Assembly: GCA_025846845.1 (NCBI GenBank)
Contig: JAOYTL010000005.1
Span: forward strand, 62,001-126,000
DNA length: 64,000 nt
From: Alloboseaceae bacterium BT-24-1
GTDB taxonomy: Bacteria > Pseudomonadota > Alphaproteobacteria > Rhizobiales > Beijerinckiaceae
Direction of reading: 5' to 3'
The stretch's first letter is position 1. Every line of letters begins with the position of its first letter. Under the pieces are notes generated by a model that saw nothing but the letters and a program-made list of their open reading frames with translations, was not told where the DNA came from and did not search any database. Both the position numbers and the translations under genes were made by a program. Shown one piece after another: positions 8,781 through 17,453 of this stretch.

Positions 8781-8903
8781 GACGATCTCCTGAGGCGGCT
8801 GCCCCCGCCAAGGCTGTTGGCGGACCGGCTGTCGCTGACGATACAATCCCAGAGTTAATGCTTTTGTTGCGCCCCGCCAGTGCGCCGCCGCAACACGAGG
8901 CCG

Positions 8904-9950
8904 TTACCGCGCCTGCGCATGCTTGCCGCTGGTCGGGCGCAGGGCCGGCGCCTTGCCGTCCGCATCGAGCCAGGAGCCCTTGCGCCCGGTCGCGGCAAGC
9001 CGCGGCACCGAGCAGCCCTGCCTGCGGTTGAGCTCGGTGCGGGCGAAATTGGCGCGCAGCTCCGGATCATCACCGGCGCTCAAGAGATCGATCCGGTCGA
9101 TCAGGCAGGTCAGCTGCGCCCGATCGGCCGGCTTGGCCTCGCTGCCACACCACCAGCCAGAGAAGGAGAGATGCGCCGCCCCATCGAGATGGCGGAAAGC
9201 GATGCAGGCTCGCCCGGCCGCGCCGTCGCTCAAGCCGACATCTGCGGTCTCGACGGTTCCGAATTTGGTCTCGATCGTCGTGGTCGCGCCGCTGCGCCCG
9301 ACCGAAAGCCCGCGTGCCGCGCCCTCGCGTACCAGTGTGATCACGAAGGGCTGCGAAAGGCCGGCGAGCGCCTTCTGCATCTGTGCATCGCGGTTGACCT
9401 GGAGCTTCAGCGACAGGAACGACCTGCCGTCATCGAACGCGCCGAAGGTCAGCACGTCCTCGCGCCGCTGGCCGTCCTGGCTGCGCCGCGCCTCATAGGC
9501 GCTGCGTTTGTCGAGCTCCGGCGATTCCACACCGAACAGCGCGATCGGCCGGCCAATCGTCACCCAGTTTTCCTCCCTGGCGGCAAGGGGAAACGCCTGC
9601 TGACGAACATCGCGCACCGCAGGAGCAGCCGAGGCCTCCGCTGGTCCCGGCAGACCGGCGAGCGCCGGATCCGAAGAGCCGGATGAGAGACCAGCGACGA
9701 GCATGGCGGTCAGTCCGATGCCGGTGACGGCAGCAAGCCCGCGCCAGACGAGACCGCCGGTCAGCCCGATTGCTCCGGAGCGCAGGGTACGCCGCAGCGG
9801 CTGCATGATCCGCGCAAAACCGGTCTCGATCGCGTCGGCAAGGTCGACCAGGCGCGCGGCGAGGTCGAAGCGTCCCGGCGCAGCGTTCGCCAGGACGTGC
9901 AAGCGCGGCTGAAGGCGCTGCCAGATGGCGTTGATCCCGTCCCCGAACAC
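8904..9950 (-). CDS. Hypothetical protein with one membrane anchor
   Basis: About 348 residues if translation starts at the GTG at 9950 (VFGDGINAIWQ, preceded by a GGGG-rich stretch); the frame stays open to 10097, so the start is uncertain. A hydrophobic helix at about 60-88 (GLAAVTGIGLTAMLVAGL) would anchor a periplasmic C-terminal domain. That domain has cysteines in GRACIAFRH, WWCGSEAK, AQLTCLID and RRQGCS, which could form disulfides. I do not recognise the family. It has GC-rich codon use like the core genes. Confidence 0.6.
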   Translation of the reverse strand: MFGDGINAIWQRLQPRLHVLANAAPGRFDLAARLVDLADAIETGFARIMQPLRRTLRSGAIGLTGGLVWRGLAAVTGIGLTAMLVAGLSSGSSDPALAGLPGPAEASAAPAVRDVRQQAFPLAAREENWVTIGRPIALFGVESPELDKRSAYEARRSQDGQRREDVLTFGAFDDGRSFLSLKLQVNRDAQMQKALAGLSQPFVITLVREGAARGLSVGRSGATTTIETKFGTVETADVGLSDGAAGRACIAFRHLDGAAHLSFSGWWCGSEAKPADRAQLTCLIDRIDLLSAGDDPELRANFARTELNRRQGCSVPRLAATGRKGSWLDADGKAPALRPTSGKHAQAR

Positions 9951-10405
9951 GACTGACCCCGACCCGTTTCGACCGCCTGCACCCCTGCATGGCAGCCCTC
10001 GTCCCACTTGCGGCCGAGCTTTGGCCGAGCCGGGTGAGCGGGTCGTTACCGCGCGCCTTCGATCGCCAAACAGGGTCAATGGCCGGTAAGGAGGCACGGT
10101 TAATGCCGCGGGGCGGCTCTGACGATTGACTTTTTACGGCGGCTTGTGTTTGGGATTGCGCGCCGGACGCTTCTCCTCCGGCTTCGCGATGATGTTCAGC
10201 TCTGGTTGGTTCCGTGACGTTCGCTCTGACGACGAAAACCACGACCAAAACGGCGACCGGGAAAACCCGGACGCTGCGCTGACACGTCGCCTCGATTCCG
10301 GGTTCTCCCCCCCGGCCGGGGTCAACCGGCCGAACCCGCAAACGAGATCAGCGGCGACGGCCTCCCGGGGAGGCTGAACCGGTTTCGCCAGAAGGAATTT
10401 CCAGC
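9951..10405. other. Intergenic region between the anchored hypothetical protein and asd
   Basis: About 455 bases without a supportable gene. It must contain the divergent promoters of the minus-strand hypothetical gene and of asd. A C-rich run followed by a GGCCGGGG / CCGGCC-like inverted repeat lies near 10310-10335. I see no clear operator. Confidence 0.5.
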
Positions 10406-11440
10406 ATGAGCTTCAAGGTCGCGATCGTCGGCGCCACGGGCAATGTGGGCCATGAGATGCTCGACATCCTCGCCGAGCGCGCTTTCCCCGTCAGCGAAGT
10501 GGTGGCCCTCGCCTCCTCGCGCTCGATCGGCACCGAGGTCTCCTTCGGCGACAGGACGCTGAAGGTGAAGGCGCTTGAGCATTACGACTTCTCCGACACC
10601 GATATCTGCCTGATGTCGGCCGGCGGCGCCGTCTCGAAGGAATGGTCGCCGAAGATCGGCGCGCAGGGCTGCGTCGTGATCGACAACTCCTCGACCTGGC
10701 GCATGCACCCCGACGTGCCGCTGGTCGTGCCCGAGGTGAATGCTGCCGCCGCGGCCGGCTTCACCAAGATGAACATCATCGCCAACCCGAACTGCTCGAC
10801 CGCCCAGCTCGTCGTCGCGCTGAAGCCGCTGCATGACCGCTTCGGCGTCAAGCGCGTCGTCGTCTCGACCTATCAGTCGGTCTCCGGCGCCGGCAAGGAG
10901 GCGATGGACGAGCTCTTCAACCAGACTCGCGCGGTCTTCGCCGCCGGCGAGGTCCAGGTGAAGAAGTTCCCCAAGCGCATCTCTTTCAACGTCATCCCGC
11001 ACATCGACGTCTTCATGGAGGACGGCTACACCAAGGAAGAGTGGAAGATGATGGCGGAGACCAAGAAGATCCTCGATCCGAAGATCAAGCTGACCGCCAC
11101 CTGCGTGCGCGTGCCGGTCTTCATCGGCCACTCCGAGAGCGTCAACATCGAGTGCGAGAAGCCGGTCACCGCCGACGAGGCGCGCGAGGTGCTGCGCACC
11201 GCGCCCGGCATCCTCGTCATCGACAAGCACGAGCCCGGTGGCTACATCACCCCGCATGAGGCGGCCGGCGAGGACGCGACCTACATCTCGCGCATCCGCG
11301 AGGACGCCACGGTCGAGAACGGCCTCTCCTTCTGGTGTGTCTCGGACAATCTGCGCAAGGGCGCAGCGCTCAACGCGGTCCAGATCGCCGAGGTGCTGGT
11401 CAACCGCAAGCTGATCCAGCCGCGCAAGAAGGCTGCCTGA
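10406..11440 (+). CDS. asd: Aspartate-semialdehyde dehydrogenase
   Basis: It reduces aspartyl phosphate to aspartate semialdehyde with NADPH, the branch point to lysine/diaminopimelate, threonine and methionine. 344 residues. The NADP-binding GATGNVG is at 9-15, the catalytic cysteine in NPNCST at C130, and the substrate histidine in RVPVFIGHSE. The ATG has AGAAGGAA upstream. It is a stand-alone housekeeping gene with its own terminator. Confidence 0.96.
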   Translation: MSFKVAIVGATGNVGHEMLDILAERAFPVSEVVALASSRSIGTEVSFGDRTLKVKALEHYDFSDTDICLMSAGGAVSKEWSPKIGAQGCVVIDNSSTWRMHPDVPLVVPEVNAAAAAGFTKMNIIANPNCSTAQLVVALKPLHDRFGVKRVVVSTYQSVSGAGKEAMDELFNQTRAVFAAGEVQVKKFPKRISFNVIPHIDVFMEDGYTKEEWKMMAETKKILDPKIKLTATCVRVPVFIGHSESVNIECEKPVTADEAREVLRTAPGILVIDKHEPGGYITPHEAAGEDATYISRIREDATVENGLSFWCVSDNLRKGAALNAVQIAEVLVNRKLIQPRKKAA

Positions 11441-11470
11441 ACTCAGGCTCGGCAGTTCAAATAAAATTTC

Positions 11471-11497
11471 AAGGCGGGCGCCATGCCCGCCTTTTTC
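11471..11497 (+). terminator. Rho-independent terminator of asd
   Basis: The stem AAGGCGGGC / GCCCGCCTT is followed by a T-rich tail (TTTTTCTT), about 30 bases after the asd stop codon. Confidence 0.9.
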
Positions 11498-11589
11498 TTG
11501 CGCGGATGCATGGCGGCCGTGCCGGATTTGCGCAGGGGTTCGCCGCGCTCATCAGCTAGGGTCGGCCGGCATCGAGATTCGCCGAAACC

Positions 11590-12537
11590 TTGCCCGACAC
11601 CCTGACCAGAGTGCCTCTGCCGGTCGATCCAGCCCCGGCCGAGCCGCCGCAGCGCCCCGCGCCGCGGCGCGACAACAGCCTGCGCGGCATCGGTCTGATG
11701 CTGGTCGGTAGCGTCTTCCTGTCTGCCGCCGACGTCGCCTCGAAATACCTCACGGCCACGACGCCGGCCATCCAGGTGGTCTGGCTGCGCTATGCTGCTT
11801 TCGCGCTGATCATGCTGGCGGTGGCCGCCCCTGGCGGCTTCGCACAGTTGAAGCCCAGGCGCATGGGCATGCAGATCCTGCGCGGCATCGCCGTCACGGT
11901 CTCGTCGATCCTGTTCGTCTCGTCGCTGAAATACCTGCCGATCGCCGATGCGACCGCGACAAGCTTCGTATCGCCGCTCTTCGTCACCGCGCTGTCGATC
12001 CCGATTCTTGGCGAGAGGATCGGCTGGCGGCGCTGGACCGCGACAGCCGTCGGCCTGATCGGCGTACTGATCGTCGTCCGCCCCGGCGGCAGCGATTTCC
12101 AGCTCGCCTCGATCCTTCCCGTCCTTTCGGCGGTGACCTGGGCTTTCGCCCTGATCGTCACCCGGATGATGAGCGCGAGCGAGAACCCGGTCACCACCCT
12201 GGCTTGGTCGGCCGTTGTCGGCTGCCTTGTGCTATCGGCGCTGCAGCCGCTGACCTGGCAGCCCCTGACGACCGAAGCGCTGCTGGTCGGCCTGTTCATC
12301 GGCGTATTCTCGACCATCGGGCACTGGTTCGTGATCCAGGCCTTCAGGCACGCCGACGCATCGCTGCTGGCGCCGTTCTCCTATGTGCAGTTGCTCTGGG
12401 CCTCGGCCTTCGGCTTCATCCTGTTCTCGGTGCTGCCCGACGCCTTCACCTGGTTCGGCTCGGCGATCATCATCGCGTCCGGCCTCTATACCGCCCATCG
12501 CGAGCGCATCCGGGCGCGCAAGGTCACCGGGCGCTGA
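11590..12537 (+). CDS. DMT-superfamily transporter (EamA, 10 TM)
   Basis: A predicted inner-membrane drug/metabolite exporter of up to 315 residues with two EamA repeats (first about residues 30-160, second about 175-310). The substrate is unknown. The first codon of the open frame is TTG 11590 with no strong ribosome binding site; GTG 11611 is an alternative, and the first ATG in frame is already inside the first helix (IGLMLVG), so a non-ATG start is likely. The flanking genes do not indicate a function. Confidence 0.8.
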   Translation: MPDTLTRVPLPVDPAPAEPPQRPAPRRDNSLRGIGLMLVGSVFLSAADVASKYLTATTPAIQVVWLRYAAFALIMLAVAAPGGFAQLKPRRMGMQILRGIAVTVSSILFVSSLKYLPIADATATSFVSPLFVTALSIPILGERIGWRRWTATAVGLIGVLIVVRPGGSDFQLASILPVLSAVTWAFALIVTRMMSASENPVTTLAWSAVVGCLVLSALQPLTWQPLTTEALLVGLFIGVFSTIGHWFVIQAFRHADASLLAPFSYVQLLWASAFGFILFSVLPDAFTWFGSAIIIASGLYTAHRERIRARKVTGR

Positions 12538-12564
12538 GCCTGCGAAGGCTGGCGGAGCCCCGCC

Positions 12565-13233
12565 TCAGGCCCTCTTGGCCCCGTAGCGCGCCATGAAGGT
12601 CGTCACCGCCTCGCCGACGACGCGGGCGATCTCATCCTCGCCCGGCGGCGTGCGCACCGCGTTGAACAGGCGCGGACGCATCAGGGTCGACTGGGAGAGA
12701 TCGACGAACTGCGCCGCCGCCAATGCGGTGTCCTCGATCACGAGCTCGCCCTGCACCACGCGGCGGGCGAGGAAGGCCGCCAGCTGCTGTGCGCCCTGCA
12801 TCGGGCCGCGTTCGTAGAACTCGCGGCCGAGATCGGGCATGCGCTCGGCGACCCCGAGCACGATCCGGTGGGCGCTCAGCGCGAAGGGACCTGTCAACAG
12901 GCGCACCAGCCCCGCACCGAAATTCGTCAGCGCCAGATTGAGATCAGGCTCCTCGGCGAGGGCCGCGTACATGCCCTGCTTCTGCTTCTCGCGCTCGCGC
13001 TCGATCAACGCGACAAAGAGATGCTCCTTGTCCTCGAAATAGACGTAGAGCGTGCCCTTGGAGACATTAGCTGCCGCGGCGATGTCGTTCATGCTGGCCG
13101 CGTCGAAGCCGCGCGCCGTGAACACGACATGCGCTCCCTCGAGGATCTGGTGGCGCTTGTCGGGATCGGCACCGGCTACGCGCCGGTTCCGGGAGATCGC
13201 CTTGACGTGTCGCGGCTCCAGCGTCGCGCTCAT
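12565..13233 (-). CDS. TetR/AcrR-family repressor of the adjacent efflux genes
   Basis: A DNA-binding repressor of 222 residues. The N-terminal HTH is typical (ILEGAHVVFTARGFDAASMNDIAAAANVSKGTLYVYFEDKEHLF, about residues 30-80), followed by a helical ligand-binding and dimerisation domain. ATG 13233 gives MSATLEPRHV directly before the basic N-terminal arm; the longer frame to 13317 would run through the operator DNA. It is divergent from an EmrA-like gene, with two near-identical palindromes between them, so it probably represses both itself and the pump. The inducer is unknown. Confidence 0.88.
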   Translation of the reverse strand: MSATLEPRHVKAISRNRRVAGADPDKRHQILEGAHVVFTARGFDAASMNDIAAAANVSKGTLYVYFEDKEHLFVALIEREREKQKQGMYAALAEEPDLNLALTNFGAGLVRLLTGPFALSAHRIVLGVAERMPDLGREFYERGPMQGAQQLAAFLARRVVQGELVIEDTALAAAQFVDLSQSTLMRPRLFNAVRTPPGEDEIARVVGEAVTTFMARYGAKRA

Positions 13234-13274
13234 TCTGTTCCATCCGTTTCGCGCATGTTCGCGCTTGCAAAAAT

Positions 13275-13296
13275 AATCGAACCATCCGGTTCGATT
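13275..13296. promoter_or_regulatory. TetR operator O1
   Basis: A palindrome with half-sites AATCGAACC and GGTTCGATT around a short centre. The half-site is shared with O2, whose start lies 62 bases further right. It lies just upstream of the predicted -35 of the efflux promoter and close to the start of the repressor gene. Confidence 0.8.
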
Positions 13297-13301
13297 TCCT
13301 C

Positions 13302-13330
13302 TTGATATGCACTGCATACGGCGCTATTTC
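13302..13330 (+). promoter_or_regulatory. Predicted sigma-70 promoter of the efflux operon
   Basis: TTGATA at 13302-13307 and TATTTC at 13325-13330 are separated by 17 bases and lie between the two operators. Repressor bound at O1 and O2 would bracket it. Confidence 0.5.
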
Positions 13331-13336
13331 AACCTC

Positions 13337-13359
13337 AATCGAACCGAACGGTTCGAATT
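13337..13359. promoter_or_regulatory. TetR operator O2
   Basis: A second palindrome, AATCGAACC-GAAC-GGTTCGAATT, lies immediately after the predicted -10 and 24 bases before the EmrA-like start codon. It shares half-sites with O1. Confidence 0.82.
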
Positions 13360-13382
13360 GTGATTGTCAGGGCATTGTTACC

Positions 13383-14588
13383 ATGACTGTCGAATCTGCC
13401 ATTGAAAAGCGCTCCGAGGACCGCCGCGACCGGCTGAAGCTGGTCGATCCGGTGCTCGAGCAGACACCGGCGCCCATCGAAGCCCGCAAGGCCGACGAGG
13501 AGCGTGCGCCTGCCCCGCAGGCAGGCGACAAGCCTGCGACGAAGCGCCGGAGCGGCAAACGCATCGCTCTCATCCTAGTCGCCGGCACGGCGCTCGCCGC
13601 CGGTCTCTGGTTCGGCATCGACTGGTGGCGCAATGGCCGCTTCATCATCTCGACCGACGATGCCTATGTCGGCGCCGAGATGGCGACGATCTCGGCCAAG
13701 CTGCCGGCCAACATCGCCACGATCTCGGTCACGCAGAACCAGGAGGTCAAGGCCGGCCAGTCCCTGGTCGCGCTCGACGCCGGTGACCAGCGCATCGCAC
13801 TGGAGAGCGCGCAGGCCAAGAGCGCCACCGCCAAGGCCACCCTGTCGCGCATCGATGCGCAGATCGAAGCCGCCCGCGCCAGCCTGCTGCAGGCGCAGGC
13901 CCAGCAGACCTCGGCCGAGGCCGCCGTCACCCGCACCACCGCCGATTTCGAGCGTGCCAACAACCTCGCCGCCAAGTCCTATGGCTCGCAGGCGACGCTC
14001 GACGCCGCCACCGCCGCACGCGACCAGGCCGCCGCCTCGCTGGCCAGTGCCAAGGCCGGCGTCGTCCAGGCGACGGCCAATATCGAGGTGTTGAAGGCAC
14101 AGCGCGTCGAAGCCGCCCGCCAGATCGACGAGCTCAAAGTCGCAGAGGACAAGGCCACGCGCGACCTCTCGTTCATGTCGATCTCTGCCCCGATCGACGG
14201 CCTCGTCGCCAACACCAACATGCAGCTCGGCGACCTCGTCAGTGCCGGCAAGCGCCTGATGTCGATCGTCCCGCTCGACAAGGTCTATGTCGATGCCAAC
14301 TTCAAGGAGACGCAGGTCGGCCCGCTGAAGATCGGCGACAAGGCGAAGATCACCATCGACGCCCTGCCCGGCCAGACCTTCGCGGGCACCGTCAGCGGCA
14401 TCGCCGGTGGCACCGGCTCGGTCTTCACTCTGCTGCCACCCGACAATGCCACCGGCAACTTCACCAAGATCGTCCAGCGCGTGCCGGTCCGCATCGCCCT
14501 GTCGCCCGAGTCGGCGGCCAGGCACGTGCTGCGTCCCGGCATGTCGGTCGTGGTCTCGATCGACCCGCGTCCGACCACCGGGAACTAA
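13383..14588 (+). CDS. HlyD/EmrA-family membrane fusion protein
   Basis: The periplasmic adaptor of an MFS-type multidrug efflux pump, 401 residues. A cytoplasmic N-terminus of about 65 residues precedes one membrane helix (RIALILVAGTALAAGLWFGIDWW). Then come a lipoyl half-motif (DDAYVGAEMATISAKLPANI), a long alanine-rich coiled coil at about 130-260, and the second half (ISAPIDGLVANTNMQLGDLV). ATG 13383 follows the second operator; upstream in-frame codons are operator sequence. It is followed by the EmrB-like MFS gene and is probably repressed by the divergent TetR protein. Confidence 0.88.
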   Translation: MTVESAIEKRSEDRRDRLKLVDPVLEQTPAPIEARKADEERAPAPQAGDKPATKRRSGKRIALILVAGTALAAGLWFGIDWWRNGRFIISTDDAYVGAEMATISAKLPANIATISVTQNQEVKAGQSLVALDAGDQRIALESAQAKSATAKATLSRIDAQIEAARASLLQAQAQQTSAEAAVTRTTADFERANNLAAKSYGSQATLDAATAARDQAAASLASAKAGVVQATANIEVLKAQRVEAARQIDELKVAEDKATRDLSFMSISAPIDGLVANTNMQLGDLVSAGKRLMSIVPLDKVYVDANFKETQVGPLKIGDKAKITIDALPGQTFAGTVSGIAGGTGSVFTLLPPDNATGNFTKIVQRVPVRIALSPESAARHVLRPGMSVVVSIDPRPTTGN

Positions 14589-14764
14589 GAACTCCGGGCC
14601 CCCGACCCGAGGAGCCATTTTCCGACCGGGGAATGGCGATGCGCAGCGGCTCATTCGCCCCTTCTGGGCCAAAGCGCACCGCGCCTCACGGCGCTCCTCG
14701 GGCCGGGGGCTCGGCTCCAACCCTAAGCTGAAGCCCGAAGCTGAAGCTCGTCTTGGAGGCCGGC

Positions 14765-16354
14765 ATGGCCACCGCTCCGACTGCGATCCCCACCGGCGCC
14801 CCACCGGCCGCCGACGCCATCCCGATGCGCCGGATCTTCGCCTTCCTGGCGATGGTCTTCGGCATGTTCATGGCGATCCTCGACATCCAGATCGTCTCGG
14901 CCTCGCTCGCCGAGATCCAGGCCGGCCTGTCCGCCTCCAGCGACGAGATCGCCTGGGTCCAGACCGCCTATCTGATCGCCGAAGTCATCATGATCCCGCT
15001 CTCCGGCTATCTCAGCCGGGCCCTGTCGACCCGTGTCTTCTTCTCGATCGCCGCTGCCGGCTTCACCGTGGCGAGCATCCTTTGCGCCACCTCGAGCTCG
15101 ATCAACGAGATGATCCTGTGGCGCGCCGTCCAGGGCTTCATCGGCGGCGGCATGATCCCCGGCGTCTTCGCCGCGGCCTTCACCATCTTCCCGGCCTCGA
15201 AGCGGCCGATCGTCTCGCCGCTGATCGGCCTGATCGCCACGCTCGCCCCGACGATCGGCCCGACGGTCGGCGGCTATCTCAGCCATGCCTTCTCCTGGCA
15301 CTGGCTCTTCCTGGTCAATGTCGTGCCGGGCATCGCCGTCAGCATCGCCGCCTGGACGCTGATCGATTTCGACAAGCCCGATCACAGTCTGCTCAAGCGC
15401 TTCGACTGGGTCGGGCTCGGCTCCATGGCCGCCTTCCTCGGCAGCATGGAATACGTGCTCGAGGAGGGCACGCGGCTCGACTGGTTCGAGAGCCACGAGA
15501 TCGTGCTCTTCACCGGCGTGATGATCATCGGCGCCGTGCTGTTCTTCTGGCGGGCGCTGACGCGCGACGACCCCTTGGTCGACCTTTACGCCTTCAGGAA
15601 CCGCAACTTCGCCTTCGGCTCGCTGTTCTCCTTTACCATGGGCATCGGCCTCTACGGTCTGACCTATCTCTACCCGGTCTATCTCGGGCGCATCCGCGGC
15701 TACGACGCGCTGATGATCGGCGAGACCATGTTCGTCACTGGCCTCGCCATGTTCCTGACCGCGCCGATCGCCGGACGCCTGTCGGCCAAGCTCGATCCGC
15801 GCATCATGATGATGATCGGCTTCGGCGGCTTTGCGCTGGGCACCTGGCTCGCCTCGTCGATCACCGCCGACTGGGATTTTCACGAACTGTTGATCCCGCA
15901 GGTTCTGCGTGGCTGCTCGCTGATGCTCTGCATGGTGCCGATCAACAATCTCGCCCTCGGCACATTGCCGCCGCAGCAGCTCAAGAACGCGTCCGGCCTC
16001 TACAACCTCACCCGCAATCTCGGCGGCGCCGTCGGCCTCGCAGTGATCAACACATTGCTCAACGGCCGCACCGACCTGCACATCGCGCGCCTGCACGAGG
16101 CCGTCGCCGCCGGCCGCCAGGTCGCCGAGGAGAATCTGGCGTCGATGACCCAGCGCTTCATCGAATATGGCGATGTCGCCCAGTCGATGGCGCTGAAGCT
16201 GCTGACGCAGCGGGCCCACAAGCAGGCGCTGGTCATGGCTTTCGGCGACGTCTTTCTCGCCCTGACGGTCATTTTCGCCGCTTTGGTGCTGCTCTCCCTG
16301 TTCATGACCAAGCCGCCAGCCGCGGCTCCCGCCGGCGGTGGCGGCGGCCACTAA
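14765..16354 (+). CDS. DHA2-family MFS drug exporter, EmrB/QacA type
   Basis: An inner-membrane proton antiporter of 529 residues, with 14 predicted helices as usual for DHA2. Visible family motifs are MVFGMFMAILDIQIVSASLAEIQ in helix 1 and the motif-C-like IGLIATLAPTIGPTVGGYLSHAFSWHWLF. ATG 14765 is preceded by GGAGG at 5 bases; an upstream in-frame TTG at 14753 is less likely. It should pair with the HlyD-like protein to export hydrophobic compounds across both membranes through a TolC-like channel encoded elsewhere. Confidence 0.9.
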   Translation: MATAPTAIPTGAPPAADAIPMRRIFAFLAMVFGMFMAILDIQIVSASLAEIQAGLSASSDEIAWVQTAYLIAEVIMIPLSGYLSRALSTRVFFSIAAAGFTVASILCATSSSINEMILWRAVQGFIGGGMIPGVFAAAFTIFPASKRPIVSPLIGLIATLAPTIGPTVGGYLSHAFSWHWLFLVNVVPGIAVSIAAWTLIDFDKPDHSLLKRFDWVGLGSMAAFLGSMEYVLEEGTRLDWFESHEIVLFTGVMIIGAVLFFWRALTRDDPLVDLYAFRNRNFAFGSLFSFTMGIGLYGLTYLYPVYLGRIRGYDALMIGETMFVTGLAMFLTAPIAGRLSAKLDPRIMMMIGFGGFALGTWLASSITADWDFHELLIPQVLRGCSLMLCMVPINNLALGTLPPQQLKNASGLYNLTRNLGGAVGLAVINTLLNGRTDLHIARLHEAVAAGRQVAEENLASMTQRFIEYGDVAQSMALKLLTQRAHKQALVMAFGDVFLALTVIFAALVLLSLFMTKPPAAAPAGGGGGH

Positions 16355-16424
16355 GAACGGCCAGCTCCGCCCGGCGCGCGTGGTGGACAACCCCCTGATG
16401 CGTCTTGCCGCAGGTGCGAAGAGA

Positions 16425-16454
16425 TTGACAGTCGACTTCGGAGGCGTCAAAAAT
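16425..16454 (+). promoter_or_regulatory. Predicted sigma-70 promoter of irr
   Basis: A consensus -35, TTGACA, lies at 16425-16430. A weak A-rich -10 (AAAAAT) is 18 bases downstream and just before the Irr-box-like palindrome. Confidence 0.45.
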
Positions 16455-16470
16455 ACGAGTAATATCAGTA

Positions 16471-16489
16471 GTTTAGATAAATTCTAAAC
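16471..16489. promoter_or_regulatory. Iron control element (ICE/Irr box) upstream of irr
   Basis: The palindrome GTTTAGATAAATTCTAAAC has a perfect 7-bp half-site (GTTTAGA / TCTAAAC) with 5 bases between. It matches the TTTAGA...TCTAAA shape of rhizobial Irr boxes. It lies just downstream of the predicted promoter and 36 bases before the irr start, so Irr autorepression is likely. Confidence 0.75.
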
Positions 16490-16524
16490 TGCATCAGAAC
16501 TGATCTGCGAGTTGGAAAGCGTTC

Positions 16525-17058
16525 ATGAGCATTCTGTCCCTCAAGGATGGCAGCCCGGTGCGAGCCCAGGTGGACCAGATTCCCTGGCCGCAGAAGGCGC
16601 CCGCCGCCTGCCCGATCAGCGCGGTCAAGGCGCGCCTGCGCAGCGTCGGCTTGCGGCCGACCCGCCAGCGCATGGCGCTCGGCTGGTTGCTCTTCGCCAA
16701 GGGCGACCGCCATGTCAGCGCCGAGATGCTCTACGAGGAAGCGCTGCGCGCCCGTGAACCGCTCTCGCTCGCGACCGTCTACAACACGCTGCGCCAGTTC
16801 TCCGAGGCCGGCCTGCTGCGCCAGGTCTCGGTCTCCGGGCCGAAGACCTTCTTCGACACCAATGTCTCGGAGCATCACCACTTCTACAATGAGGACGACG
16901 AGACCGTCGTCGACATCCCTGGTTCCGAGATCCACGTCTCGGGCCTGCCGGTCGCGCCTGAAGGCATGATGATCTCCTCGGTCGAGGTGATCGTGCGCCT
17001 GCGCCGCGCCGATGAAGAAGAGACGGTGACGAAGGTCGCCGGTGGCCGCCGGGCGTGA
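16525..17058 (+). CDS. irr: Iron response regulator Irr (Fur family)
   Basis: The global regulator of iron and haem genes in Rhizobiales; it acts under iron limitation and is inactivated through haem. 177 residues: winged helix at about 35-105 (LRPTRQRMALGWLLF, SLATVYNTLRQFSEAGLLRQ) and the Irr-specific HHH at 117-119 (SEHHHFYNEDDE), which is part of the haem/metal site. The N-terminal haem regulatory motif of Bradyrhizobium is only a lone Cys-Pro (C29-P30) here, so haem-triggered degradation may differ. Bfd and bfr follow, all iron genes. The bfd start codon overlaps its stop. Confidence 0.93.
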   Translation: MSILSLKDGSPVRAQVDQIPWPQKAPAACPISAVKARLRSVGLRPTRQRMALGWLLFAKGDRHVSAEMLYEEALRAREPLSLATVYNTLRQFSEAGLLRQVSVSGPKTFFDTNVSEHHHFYNEDDETVVDIPGSEIHVSGLPVAPEGMMISSVEVIVRLRRADEEETVTKVAGGRRA

Positions 17059-17342
17059 TCGTCTGTTCCTGCAACGTTTTATCCTGCCGGCAGATCAAGG
17101 GCACGATCGCGCCGGACGGGAGCGGTCCGCGCACTGCGGGCGAGGCGTATGATTGCCTCGGCTGCAGCCCGGATTGCGGCCGTTGCGCCCGCGAGGTCCG
17201 CGCCTTGCTGACGGAGGCTCGGGCCGCCTGCGCCAGCCAGTGCCATAGCTGCGCCAGCCACGACGTCGAGTGCGCCGTACATGTCTCGGTCGGCCTGATG
17301 ATGGCTGGCCTCGAGGACAACGACGACCGCGTCGCCGCCTGA
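17055..17342 (+). CDS. bfd: Bacterioferritin-associated ferredoxin (BFD-like [2Fe-2S] protein)
   Basis: It would carry electrons to bacterioferritin to release stored iron. 95 residues with the BFD cysteine set: CSCN at the N-terminus (C4, C6) and a CLGCSPDCGRC cluster about 30 residues later. The C-terminal tail has additional cysteines (CASQCHSCASHDVEC), more than classical Bfd (64 residues). The start is GTG, overlapping the irr stop (GTGA), so translation is coupled to irr. bfr lies 111 bases further on with its own operator-like palindrome. Confidence 0.85.
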   Translation: MIVCSCNVLSCRQIKGTIAPDGSGPRTAGEAYDCLGCSPDCGRCAREVRALLTEARAACASQCHSCASHDVECAVHVSVGLMMAGLEDNDDRVAA

Positions 17343-17406
17343 CCGGCACGTTGCATTTTCTCCTGTAAACTGCACGATCTCCCCTTCCCTTTCGCTCATC
17401 CCCGGC

Positions 17407-17431
17407 CTACATTAGGATCATTCTAATGTAG
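17407..17431. promoter_or_regulatory. Palindromic operator upstream of bfr (probable Irr/iron box)
   Basis: A perfect 9-bp inverted repeat, CTACATTAG-N7-CTAATGTAG, lies 22 bases before the bfr start codon. Its core (TTAGGAT / ATTCTAA) resembles an Irr box. In Rhizobiales bfr is a known Irr-repressed gene, so iron control by the neighbouring irr product is the likely reading. Confidence 0.7.
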
Positions 17432-17453
17432 ATCGATTGCGAGGAGAGCGGCC

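Noticed and set aside
14723..16450. 575-codon minus-strand frame opposite the EmrB-like gene
   Set aside because: It lies entirely antisense to a clear 14-helix MFS transporter and its translation is low-complexity charged sequence.
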